Shown here: positions 45,377-52,970 of the stretch, piece after piece | How the letters are laid out: every line of letters begins with the position of its first letter | Position numbering within the stretch: position 1 is the first letter of the stretch | Assembly: GCF_019749255.1 (NCBI RefSeq) | Contig: NZ_JACWFH010000007.1 | Span: forward strand, 124,001-188,000 | Length of the DNA: 64,000 nt | From: Mesobacillus maritimus | GTDB lineage: Bacteria > Bacillota > Bacilli > Bacillales > Cytobacillaceae | Direction: 5' to 3' | Notes under the pieces: generated by a model | The model's input: only the letters and a program-made list of their open reading frames with translations | Database searches by the model: none | Told to the model about the DNA's origin: nothing | Position numbers and translations under genes: made by a program

Positions 45377-45733
45377 ATGAAAAAGTTTTTATTGTCGTCA
45401 TTCATTATCGTAGCCATTTTAGCACTTGGAGCTTGTGGCGGACAGGAAACTAGCGGAAGTGAAAGTAATGGCGGGACCGAAAGTACTTTGGACTTGAATG
45501 CGAAAAACTGGGAATTTGATAAGGAAACATACACTGTACCTGCCGGGAAGATAACGTTCAATCTAAAAAACTCAGAAGGCTATCACGGAATTGAGATTGA
45601 AGGAACTGATGTAAAAATTGATGGGGAAGGTTCTGCAACAGCTACCCTTGAACCAGGAGAGTATACAGTAAAATGTAATATCCAATGTGGTACAGGACAT
45701 GAAGAGATGACAGCAAAGATTGTCGTAGAATGA
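45377..45733 (+). CDS. CuA-type cupredoxin lipoprotein
   Basis: A 118-aa lipoprotein with lipobox LALGAC (Cys20), a Ser/Gly linker and one cupredoxin domain. Its metal ligands match the binuclear CuA site of cytochrome oxidase subunit II: H70, C100, C104, H108 and M111 (CNIQCGTGHEEM). There are no membrane helices and no oxidase genes nearby, so it is a free CuA domain, perhaps an electron carrier or copper-delivery protein for oxidase assembly. GGGAGTGG precedes the ATG. A possible Fnr-like site upstream suggests oxygen control. Confidence 0.85.
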   Translation: MKKFLLSSFIIVAILALGACGGQETSGSESNGGTESTLDLNAKNWEFDKETYTVPAGKITFNLKNSEGYHGIEIEGTDVKIDGEGSATATLEPGEYTVKCNIQCGTGHEEMTAKIVVE

Positions 45734-45757
45734 GCCACAAATATGTAAAAGCGAAGT

Positions 45758-45787
45758 AGACACCAGGATTCTTGGTGTCTCTTTTTT
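45758..45787 (+). terminator. Terminator after CuA lipoprotein
   Basis: AGACACCA/TGGTGTCT with a 7-nt loop and CTTTTTT. Confidence 0.88.
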
Positions 45788-45976
45788 GTGATTGAATAAG
45801 TGGTCAAGTTACCTGTGTGTTTATTCAGAATATTAATATAATTACTTTACCAATAGATAAATCCTTGTTAAAGTATAGAAAAGGAAGAGCATAGAAATAG
45901 ATTTGACACTGGTATTTAGGTGTCCATTAGTTATTTGTTATTTACATTCTATATTAAATAAGGAGTGGAGGAAAAA

Positions 45977-46597
45977 TTGAATATTTACGTAATCCGGCAT
46001 GGGGAGTCTGAACACAATGTAGATCGGACTGTTATGGCACACACCCATGATTCTAATCATCGTTTGACCCCACTTGGCCAGAGGCAAGTAGAGAAAACCG
46101 GAGAGTTTATGAAAACCATGGTGAATGAAAGCACCGTTTTATATACCTCCCCCTATTTAAGGACAAAACAAACGGCGAAGGCGATCTACTCCCAATTACC
46201 AGGGCAGGTTCCCTTTTATGAAAGTCCTCTAATTAGAGAATGGGAACTAGGGAATCTGTATGATTTTACGGACCGTAGCCCCCAAGCGAAGAAAGAATTT
46301 AAAGCTGCAGGTCAGTTTTATTTTCGTTATCAAAATGGGGAGTCATTGGCGGATGTATATTTGAGGGCAACCATGTTTATGAATACCGTTGTCGATCGAG
46401 CGAAAAAACAACAACGCTATGAAAACATAATTATTGTTACACACGCTGCTTTTATCCAGATGTTACTTGCATTTCTCATGAACTGGCCAGTAGACGATTT
46501 AGCAGGGTTTAAACCGATTGAGAATGCGTCGGTTATTAAAGTGAATGAGGTTGATGGCGATTATCAGTATGAGAAAATCTTTGTTCCCAATGTGTAA
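45977..46597 (+). CDS. Histidine phosphatase family protein
   Basis: A 206-aa phosphoglycerate-mutase-like phosphatase. The catalytic VIRHGESEHN motif is at the N-terminus; the second His lies in IIIVTHAAFIQML, with the arginine in SPYLRTKQTA and the acid E in REWELGNL. TTG 45977 has GGAGG at 5 nt; a GTG four codons earlier abuts its own purine run. Substrate (sugar phosphate, cofactor or nucleotide) unknown. It precedes the peroxiredoxin gene by 120 bp. Confidence 0.88.
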   Translation: MNIYVIRHGESEHNVDRTVMAHTHDSNHRLTPLGQRQVEKTGEFMKTMVNESTVLYTSPYLRTKQTAKAIYSQLPGQVPFYESPLIREWELGNLYDFTDRSPQAKKEFKAAGQFYFRYQNGESLADVYLRATMFMNTVVDRAKKQQRYENIIIVTHAAFIQMLLAFLMNWPVDDLAGFKPIENASVIKVNEVDGDYQYEKIFVPNV

Positions 46598-46717
46598 TAA
46601 TGCATTCGTTTAGCTTCGGGCTGATGTATTTTTTCATTCATGGGCTACTAAAAGGAAGTTTAGGGGAGAATACCAAAAAGGAATTCATTTCTTATTCTAT
46701 CTAGAGGAGGGTTCATC

Positions 46718-47185
46718 TTGGAAAATTTTTTGAAGATTGGCGACCACGCCCCTGACTTTTCCTTACCAGCGACGAAACAAGAACAGATTACTTTGGCTGA
46801 TTATCGTGGGAAATTAAATATTGTCGTTGCCTTTTATGGGATGGATTTTACACCAGGCTGAATTAAAGAAATTGCCTCTTGGAAAGAGGATTACAAACGC
46901 TTTGACAATTTGGATGCTGATGTGCTAGCGATTAGTGCAGATCACATTCATTCGCATCGGGTTTTTGAGGCGAGTATGGGGACACTTCCTTATCCGCTTT
47001 TGTCAGATTGGCATAAAGAAGCAATAACCAAGTACCTTGTTTATAATGAAAAAGGCGGTACTGCGATTCGCTCTGTATTTGTGGTGAACAGGGAAGGAAT
47101 CATCACATACATAAACACCTCATTTAAAGCAGATAAAAAAGAAGACTACGAAGCAGTGTTTCAGGAGCTAGAAAAGTTAAACTAG
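46718..47185 (+). CDS. Peroxiredoxin (AhpC/TSA) with in-frame TGA at the peroxidatic position; selenoprotein candidate
   Basis: Read through one TGA (46859-46861, codon 48), the frame gives a full-length 155-residue peroxiredoxin: MENFLKIGDHAPDFSLPATK, LADYRGK, VVAFYGMDFTPG-[TGA]-IKEIASWKEDY, and the C-terminal RSVFVVNREGIITYI. In this family FTPxC carries the peroxidatic Cys, so the TGA replaces exactly that residue. No other stop or frameshift is seen and there is no other Cys. A hairpin CCTCTT-GGA-AAGAGG begins 14 nt after the TGA with G-first loop 20 nt away, as bacterial SECIS elements require. TTG 46718 follows GAGGAGGG. Alternative: a pseudogene with one nonsense change; a decayed gene lies next door. 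Confidence 0.7.
46875..46889 (+). promoter_or_regulatory. SECIS-like hairpin after the in-frame TGA
   Basis: CCTCTT (46875-46880), loop GGA (46881-46883), AAGAGG (46884-46889), with a further AAT/ATT pairing below. Spacing from the TGA to the loop G (20 nt) and the G at the loop start satisfy the published bacterial SECIS pattern. The hairpin is short and could be chance. Confidence 0.5.
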
Positions 47186-47193
47186 TGTAAATG

Positions 47194-47222
47194 AAAATTC
47201 CACATAGTTGTGGAATTTTTTT
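47194..47222 (+). terminator. Terminator after peroxiredoxin
   Basis: AAATTCCACA/TGTGGAATTT with a 4-nt loop and T7. Confidence 0.85.
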
Positions 47223-47254
47223 ATGGTAATTTGAGTTACATAAGGGGAAATGTC

Positions 47255-47396
47255 ATGACTAAATGAACAAAAGTTGAAACAGGATATACCGCTAGACTTG
47301 AACGTCAGTTACATCAACCTGTCGAAAAGATGTGGTCCTTTTTAAAAGAGAAAAAGAGCATATGAAGAATACATAAAAGCGGTAGAACAGTTATAA
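47255..47396 (+). pseudogene. Remnant of an SRPBCC/AHSA1-type gene
   Basis: After AAGGGG and ATG 47255 the frame reads MTK, TGA, then TKVETGYTARLERQLHQPVEKMWSFL, the start of an AHSA1-like SRPBCC domain. After about 30 codons the frame shifts and ends with AYEEYIKAVEQL-stop, which looks like the normal C-terminus of the same protein. About 100 internal residues are missing. A small terminator (AACAGTT/AACTGTT) overlaps the end. This is a decayed gene with an internal deletion. Confidence 0.65.
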
Positions 47397-47408
47397 ACTG
47401 TTTTGTTT
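47386..47408 (+). terminator. Terminator at SRPBCC remnant
   Basis: AACAGTT-ATA-AACTGTT hairpin followed by TTGTTTTTA. Confidence 0.65.
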
Positions 47409-47540
47409 TTAGATTATCTTTCATGTTTAATATATATCTAGTTTGCTGCAAATTATGGTAAAATACAAAAGTCGGTCATATAACAAAAAATACATTGAAA
47501 ATTTACTATCGTTAAAGGGTAAACAGAAAGGAATGAAAGT

Positions 47541-48362
47541 GTGTTTGAATGGAAGAATCTCTTTAAAGGGATGATGATGGGGGCTAGTGACGTTGTTCCA
47601 GGTGTAAGTGGAGGAACTGTCGCCTTATTAGTAGGAATTTATGAAAGATTAATTGCAGCAATTAACGGTCTGACAACAAAGGACTGGAAAAAACATGTTA
47701 TATTCTTGATTCCAGTAGGATTAGGAATGGGAATTTCAATTCTAACTTTAAGTCATCTAATCAGTTGGCTACTTGAAGTATTTCCTGTGCCTACCTTCTT
47801 CTTTTTTCTTGGACTAGTCTTTGCGGTTATTCCGCTATTGTTACGGGAGGCGGAATATAAGCAAACATTTAAAGTTGGTCATTACCTGCTTCTCGCCTTA
47901 GCAGCGGTAGCTGTTGCGTTGACTGGATTAGTAGGTCAGGACCAAGGAGCGGTGATGGGTTCACTTTCATGGTATGATTACATCTTTCTCTTTTTGGCAG
48001 GATGGTTAGCTAGTTCGGCAATGATACTGCCGGGCATTAGTGGCTCTTTGGTGCTGCTTCTTTTAGGGGCTTATGAAACCGTGATTGAGTCAATAAAAAC
48101 CTTGAACCTTCCGATCATCATTGTTGTGGGACTTGGAATTGTGATTGGTCTCTTATTAACAAGTAAGCTAATCCAATATGTATTTCAGCATTATCGTGTT
48201 GCAACTTATGCAATTATAGTCGGTTTTGTTGCTGGCTCCATATTTGTGATCTATCCAGGCTGGCCTGAGGATATCCTTCTGTTGGTCATCAGTTTCCTGT
48301 GCTTTGTCATTGGATTTTTCCTTGCTTTTCTTCTTGGTAAAGCTGGAGAAAATGAAGGCTAG
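47541..48362 (+). CDS. DUF368 polyprenyl-phosphate transporter (PopT family)
   Basis: A 273-aa membrane protein with about eight helices. DUF368 signatures are the N-terminal FKGMMMGASDVVPGVSGGTVALLVGIYE and the internal repeat GWLASSAMILPGISGSLVLLLLGAYE. The family (PopT) is reported to recycle undecaprenyl phosphate across the membrane for cell-wall synthesis, in parallel with DedA-type UptA. GTG 47541 follows AAAGGAATGAAA. Monocistronic. Confidence 0.88.
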   Translation: MFEWKNLFKGMMMGASDVVPGVSGGTVALLVGIYERLIAAINGLTTKDWKKHVIFLIPVGLGMGISILTLSHLISWLLEVFPVPTFFFFLGLVFAVIPLLLREAEYKQTFKVGHYLLLALAAVAVALTGLVGQDQGAVMGSLSWYDYIFLFLAGWLASSAMILPGISGSLVLLLLGAYETVIESIKTLNLPIIIVVGLGIVIGLLLTSKLIQYVFQHYRVATYAIIVGFVAGSIFVIYPGWPEDILLLVISFLCFVIGFFLAFLLGKAGENEG

Positions 48363-48450
48363 TTTTATGCAAAACTCTACGTTTGCAAGCATAAAGGTCA
48401 GAAATTGGTCTATAAAAGAAACACAGTTTTGAGAATAGAGCCATAGTAAA

Positions 48451-48488
48451 GGGGTGTGCACTGACAAACGTCGGTGCACCCTTTTTTT
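48451..48488 (+). terminator. Terminator after DUF368 gene
   Basis: GGGTGTGCAC / GTGCACCC imperfect stem and T7, about 90 bp after the stop. Confidence 0.78.
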
Positions 48489-48533
48489 AATATTGAAAAT
48501 ATCCTTCTACCTCAAACCTGGTTTGTAGCTAAG

Positions 48534-48992
48534 TTACTTGATGATGATATGTTGAGTACTAGGAGGAAGCTCTTTTAAAGAAGTCTTTAAAAACTCAGGA
48601 TAGAGAGTGATTTCATCAAGCTGATCTATAGGGATCCATTGATAAAGAAGACCATCCCCTTCAAGGCAAGAGAAGGCTTCATCATGATTCATTATTTTTT
48701 CAGATGAAACAAGGTAATAGAATCCTATTTCATGGAATTTAGCCTCATTATATGTAAAAAAGTTTTCTGTCACCCACAGTAGATATACTATCTCAACAGC
48801 GACCCCGAGCTCTTCCATGAGTTCTCTCTTCACCCCAGAAGCTGATTCCTCAAGCACTTTCACTCTGCCTCCAGGAAGCGCCCAATGATCATCGTTCATT
48901 TGTTTGTGAAGAAGTACATGATTATTTTCAATCATCACCCCAGCCACTCGAAAATTAAATACACCAGTGTCTACCTTAAAAACAGCATCCAT
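48534..48992 (-). CDS. NUDIX hydrolase
   Basis: A 152-aa NUDIX protein that cleaves a nucleoside diphosphate linked to another group. The Nudix box is GGRVKVLEESASGVKRELMEELG, preceded by HWALPGG. The N-terminal FNFRVAGVMIENNHVLLHKQ is typical. Substrate not predictable. The start ATG 48992 follows AGGAGGAG. Convergent with the DUF368 gene. Confidence 0.9.
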   Translation of the reverse strand: MDAVFKVDTGVFNFRVAGVMIENNHVLLHKQMNDDHWALPGGRVKVLEESASGVKRELMEELGVAVEIVYLLWVTENFFTYNEAKFHEIGFYYLVSSEKIMNHDEAFSCLEGDGLLYQWIPIDQLDEITLYPEFLKTSLKELPPSTQHIIIK

Positions 48993-49378
48993 CTTTCTCC
49001 TCCTATCCCTCTTCTACAATAAGCATACAAGTTTAATCGTACCATGTTTCAATGAATACGTGTCTAAAATATGGGGGTGGAACAACAGAGCTATTTGTAA
49101 AAAATATGGACAAACCTATGTCAGTTGGCAATTGTAGATACAATGCTCATTGTGGTTGATACAGTCACGCATATCAGGTGTTTGAGAATGTAGGAAAGTA
49201 GGGGATATGTTGATAAGCTGTCAGAGCAACGAGAGCAGCCAACATATTAGTATGGTATTGCAATCTATATAGGGAGCAAATCCTAGCTAATTGATTTTAA
49301 TCATTAAATTAAAAGGAAAACCTCCTTTTTAGTCGAATCTTATCTTAGCCGTAATTCTTTTTTCAGTAGGAGGTACAA
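48993..49378. other. Intergenic stretch with a branched inverted repeat
   Basis: No gene is seen. ATATGTTG (49205-49212) pairs with CAACATAT (49240-49247), and an inner GCTG/CAGC pair (49217-49220 with 49236-49239) continues the stem past a 4-nt bulge. A small AAAAGGA/TCCTTTT hairpin lies near 49310-49332. Confidence 0.45.
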
Positions 49379-50167
49379 ATGAATCAGTTTGCTGTCAATC
49401 TTTCTACAATATTTACTGAAGTTCCTTTCATGGAACGCTTTAAGAAAGCGCGTGAATGTGGGTTTTCTATTGTGGAATGCCAATTTCCGTATGAATATTC
49501 AAAGGATGAGATTTTAAAAGAGTTAGAACAGAATCACTTGAAGATGGTCTTACATAATTTACCTCCTGGAGATTGGGAGAAGGGGGATCGTGGACTTGCA
49601 GCGGATCCAAGAAGACTAGAGGAGTTTCATCAGTCTGTTGATGCTGCTATTCAATATGCAAAAGCTTTAAATGTTACTAAAGTTCATTGTATGGCCGGAA
49701 TCGTACATATGGTTGAGTCTGAATTAGCACGTAAAACGTTCATGACAAACATTCACTATGCTGCTACTCAACTAGGAAAGCACGGAATCACTCTATTAAT
49801 CGAACCAATAAATTCCTTTGACATTCCAGGCTATTTTTTAAATGATCTTCAACTTGCAGTTGAGATTCTCCATGAGATTAATCTCGCAAATGTTAAACTG
49901 CAATTTGACTTTTACCATATTCAAAGAATACACGGGGACCCACTATCATTGTTTAAAAAACATAAAGACAGTATTGCTCATGTACAAATAGCCGATGTAC
50001 CAGGACGGCATGAACCTGGGACAGGAGAAATCAATTATCGAACTATATTGGATCATTTAGGAGAGTGCTATCAGGGAGATATTGGTTTAGAATATCTGCC
50101 ATTAACCAAAAGCGAGGATAGTTTTGAGTGGATAAAAATGAAAGACAGAGGAGGGAGTATGAGATGA
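49379..50167 (+). CDS. Hydroxypyruvate isomerase family protein
   Basis: A 262-aa TIM-barrel enzyme of the Hyi/OtnI family. It interconverts hydroxypyruvate and tartronate semialdehyde, or a 2-oxo-tetronate analogue. Family segments are MNQFAVNLSTIFTEVPFMERF, HNLPPGDWEKGDRGLAADP, LIEPINSFDIPGYFL (metal Glu), LQFDFYHIQRIHGD and HVQIADVPGRHEPGTGEINY. ATG 49379 follows AGGAGGT. It overlaps the reductase gene by 4 bp (ATGA), so both act in one route of glyoxylate or tetronate use. Confidence 0.9.
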   Translation: MNQFAVNLSTIFTEVPFMERFKKARECGFSIVECQFPYEYSKDEILKELEQNHLKMVLHNLPPGDWEKGDRGLAADPRRLEEFHQSVDAAIQYAKALNVTKVHCMAGIVHMVESELARKTFMTNIHYAATQLGKHGITLLIEPINSFDIPGYFLNDLQLAVEILHEINLANVKLQFDFYHIQRIHGDPLSLFKKHKDSIAHVQIADVPGRHEPGTGEINYRTILDHLGECYQGDIGLEYLPLTKSEDSFEWIKMKDRGGSMR

Positions 50168-51069
50168 AAATCGGTTTTATCGGCACAGGTGTAATGGGAT
50201 CGCGCATGGTAAAACGTTTACTCGACCAGAACTATGAGGTATATGTTTATACACGGTCAAAGGAGAAAGCAAGACCACTGCAAGAAATGGGTGCTGATTA
50301 TGTAGGTTCCATTCCTGAGCTCGCAAAGGTATGTGATCTATTATGTACTTGTTTATCGATGCCAACCGACGTAGTAGAGGTTTATTGTGGCCCCAATGGG
50401 ATTGTTGAAAATGCCCGCCACGGCACGATTTGCCTTGATTTTACAACCGTTGGGGCAGATACAAGCAAATCTATTTTCGAAATCGCGACGAAAAAAGGAA
50501 TCAGCTATCTCGACTCACCTGTAAGTGGTGGACCTGAAGGGGTAGAAAACGGGTCCTTAACGATTATGGTTGGAGGAGAGAAACTTGTATTTGAGAAGGT
50601 GTTACCTATTCTTAAAGTGATTGGTGGGAAAGTAGAATTTTTAGGTCCAGCTGGTTCTGGAAGCATTGCCAAGCTCATCAATCAGTATCTCGTTGCTGTA
50701 CACTCACTTGCCGCATCCGAGGCCATGGTGGCGGGTGCAGCATATGGACTAGATTCAGAGCAACTTTTTAATTTGTTAAAAGTCAGCTATGGTGACAGCA
50801 AAATACTGCGGAGGCATATGGATGAATATGTGCTTGATCGTCAATTTGAACCAGGTGGAGCAATTAAATATGTTCATAAAGATGTTCGGTTAGCCAATCA
50901 GTTATTTGAGGAAGCTGGTATGAAGGAGATTACAGGGCAACTCGCACAACGGGCTTTCCAACAAGCGGAAGAAAATGGGTTACAAGACTTAGATATGTCA
51001 GCTGTAATTTTACCAATAGAAAATGCAAGCGATGTTGTTGTGAAGAAAATAAACAAAGATACCTTATAA
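50164..51069 (+). CDS. 2-hydroxy-3-oxopropionate (tartronate semialdehyde) reductase family
   Basis: A 301-aa beta-hydroxyacid dehydrogenase (GarR/GlxR/HIBADH family). The NAD(P) fold begins KIGFIGTGVMGSRMVKRLL, the substrate loop is DSPVSGGPEGVENGSLTIMVGG, and the catalytic Lys lies in GSIAKLINQYLVA. ATG 50164 with GAGGAGGGAG upstream overlaps the isomerase stop. With the isomerase it would convert hydroxypyruvate through tartronate semialdehyde to glycerate. No glyoxylate carboligase is present here, so the full pathway is not shown. Confidence 0.88.
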   Translation: MKIGFIGTGVMGSRMVKRLLDQNYEVYVYTRSKEKARPLQEMGADYVGSIPELAKVCDLLCTCLSMPTDVVEVYCGPNGIVENARHGTICLDFTTVGADTSKSIFEIATKKGISYLDSPVSGGPEGVENGSLTIMVGGEKLVFEKVLPILKVIGGKVEFLGPAGSGSIAKLINQYLVAVHSLAASEAMVAGAAYGLDSEQLFNLLKVSYGDSKILRRHMDEYVLDRQFEPGGAIKYVHKDVRLANQLFEEAGMKEITGQLAQRAFQQAEENGLQDLDMSAVILPIENASDVVVKKINKDTL

Positions 51070-51072
51070 AAT

Positions 51073-51098
51073 AAACCGCTCATTACGAGCGGTTTTTT
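51073..51098 (+). terminator. Terminator after reductase gene
   Basis: AAACCGCTC/GAGCGGTTT with a 5-nt loop and T6. Confidence 0.9.
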
Positions 51099-51166
51099 AC
51101 ACCCCATTTAGTCTATTAGGCACATCCTATTGTCCTTAATGTTCATGGGTAGTATGTACATCTTTT

Positions 51167-51562
51167 CTATAATATTTTTACATAAAAAGTACGAGTTCTT
51201 GGGCCATCAAATTCACAAAAATATACCCCCTGCCATGTTCCAAGGAGAAGTTTTCCGTTTGTGACAATAATGTGCTGAGAAGGTCCGACTGTACTTGCTT
51301 TCATATGTGCAGCTGTATTTCCTTCCAGATGGCGGTCTAAACGGTGATGCCATGGATACGTTTCATCAAAGCGACGAATCATATCCCGCTTCACATCTGG
51401 GTCGGCGTTTTCGTTAATCGTAATACCTGCAGTGGTGTGTGGACAATAAACGATGACTGCTCCTTCGTTAAGGTTGTTTTGACTGACAAATTCTTGTACC
51501 TGAGAAGTCACCTCAACCATCTCATCACGACTGCTTGTTTGAATCGTAAACCTTTTTAGCAT
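51167..51562 (-). CDS. YjbQ / UPF0047 family protein
   Basis: A 131-aa conserved protein. Family marks are [20 protein letters not shown] and the [18 protein letters not shown] segment, whose histidines form a putative metal site. The fold is known and low-level thiamine-phosphate synthase activity has been reported for E. coli YjbQ; true role unclear. The start ATG at 51562 follows AAAGGATG. Confidence 0.9.
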   Translation of the reverse strand: MLKRFTIQTSSRDEMVEVTSQVQEFVSQNNLNEGAVIVYCPHTTAGITINENADPDVKRDMIRRFDETYPWHHRLDRHLEGNTAAHMKASTVGPSQHIIVTNGKLLLGTWQGVYFCEFDGPRTRTFYVKIL

Positions 51563-51774
51563 TATTCAACATCCTTTCAACGATCATTAGTCCTAATTTT
51601 AATGAATTAAGAAAAATAGATAAAGAAAATAAATCTGGATTAGGAAAATAATGTTTTGTTGTATCCTACATATTTAAGTAAAATAAATAAGTATGTGACT
51701 AGAGAGTTGAAGTGAGGATAGTATAAAAGATGTAGCATACATACTGAAATAGATTTATGGAGGTTTACTTACTT

Positions 51775-52266
51775 ATGGATTTAGCTTACCCTGTTGAACG
51801 TTCAAAAACTACGCAAACACGTTTGGTACTTCCACCGGATACCAATCATTTACAAACCATTTTCGGTGGGAAAGTTCTTTCGTATATTGATGAAATTGCC
51901 GCACTAACCGCAATGAAGCATTGTAACCATGCGGTGGTAACCGCATCGATTGATTCTGTGGATTTCTTATCCTCGGCAACAGTTGGAGATGCGCTTTATT
52001 TGGAGGCTTTCGTTGCTTCCACCGGAAGGACCTCGATGGAGATTTACGTAAAGGTTCACTCGAATAATCTCCTAACCGGTGAAGAAAAATTAACAACTGA
52101 ATCTTTCCTAACGATGGTAGCGGTGGATGAATACGGGAAGCCAGTACCTGTCCCGAAAATTATTCCAAGTTCAGAGGAAGAAAAGCGTCTTTTTGAAACT
52201 GCTGCTGCACGGAAAGAAAATCGAAAAAATCGAGGATTAATTGGGAGAGATAAATCTAAAAAATAA
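51775..52266 (+). CDS. Acyl-CoA thioesterase, hotdog fold (YkhA-like)
   Basis: A 163-aa hotdog-fold thioesterase. Segments TRLVLPPDTNHLQTIFGGKVLSYIDEIAA and the DSVDFLSSATVGDALYLEAFVASTGRTSMEIYVKV strand-helix unit are characteristic of the YkhA/YciA group, with the catalytic Asp in YIDEIAA. ATG 51775 lies 10 nt after GGAGGT; an in-frame ATG at 51757 overlaps that site. The C-terminal tail is basic (RKENRKNRGLIGRDKSKK). Substrates are probably medium-chain acyl-CoAs. Confidence 0.9.
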   Translation: MDLAYPVERSKTTQTRLVLPPDTNHLQTIFGGKVLSYIDEIAALTAMKHCNHAVVTASIDSVDFLSSATVGDALYLEAFVASTGRTSMEIYVKVHSNNLLTGEEKLTTESFLTMVAVDEYGKPVPVPKIIPSSEEEKRLFETAAARKENRKNRGLIGRDKSKK

Positions 52267-52357
52267 AAAGGAAGATCATTAAATTAGGAAAATTCTAGAA
52301 GTTGTTCTATTCTAATGAACTCAATCTTTTTAACAAATGAACATTTATCAATGTTTT

Positions 52358-52420
52358 GGATAATCCCCGTCAGTTCACAGTTTTTCGTGTCAGTGAGCTT
52401 TTGGCGATTATCCCTTTTTT
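52358..52420 (+). terminator. Long hairpin terminator downstream of thioesterase gene
   Basis: GGATAATC (52358-52365) pairs with GATTATCC (52406-52413), with an inner GTTCAC/GTGAGC arm, followed by CTTTTTT. It shares the 10-mer TGTCAGTGAG with the palindromic element after pepF, so both may belong to one dispersed repeat family. Confidence 0.6.
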
Positions 52421-52809
52421 ATGTATAAAATGAACATGGAGGGTTCCTACTATCAACCATTCACATCACGTAAAAAGCATCTTCATGTAATTAGCGGTTG
52501 CTTGAAGCTATGAAAAGGGATGTAGAAGTGGAGATTCATGGTATACGAAAGTTTACTGTTCAAAATTATTAAGACAACACAACAAAAACCTACGCCAATT
52601 ATAGAAGTAGCTCCAAAGTACATTAAAGGAACCTTACCCTCATTAGTCATCCATAGTCAGCATCTTTCGTTGCCAAATAATTTTTGCCTAAGAGGAGCTA
52701 TCAACAAATTTTATAGTTTTTCAAAGATAACTAGATTTTTATCTCCATCGTTAAGGAAAACATTAGTTACTTTATCCACAACCAAATGCACTTATTCCTG
52801 ATTTTAATG

Positions 52810-52933
52810 TATAATGATAGTATTAACCGTGCGATGATACAGTCCGGAGAAGGAACATCGTTTAAACGTTTTGAAACTATACTCGGTAACGGACATAAAA
52901 GGTCTTTAACGGTTATTGTTAAAGACCTTTTTT
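52810..52933 (+). ncRNA. Unclassified structured RNA with promoter and terminator
   Basis: TATAAT (52810-52815) precedes a structured stretch. CGATG (52832-52836) pairs with CATCG (52856-52860), and GTCCG inside that loop (52842-52846) can pair with CGGAC (52890-52894), an H-type pseudoknot. A strong terminator follows: AAAGGTCTTTAAC / GTTAAAGACCTTT (52898-52930) plus Ts. The -35 region is weak. The M20 peptidase starts 38 bp later, so this is either a small RNA of about 105 nt or an attenuating leader (possible riboswitch). It matches no aptamer class that I know. Confidence 0.6.
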
Positions 52934-52970
52934 AATGAAAACAATTAAATAAAGTCTAGGAGATTGGAAA

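Noticed and set aside
46910-47185. Separate 91-aa gene covering the C-terminal part of the peroxiredoxin
   Set aside because: Its start has no ribosome site and it lacks the active site; it is simply the part after the in-frame TGA.
52538-52801. 87-codon frame before the structured RNA
   Set aside because: Preceded by no usable ribosome site and of non-protein-like composition; it also runs into the promoter of the RNA element.
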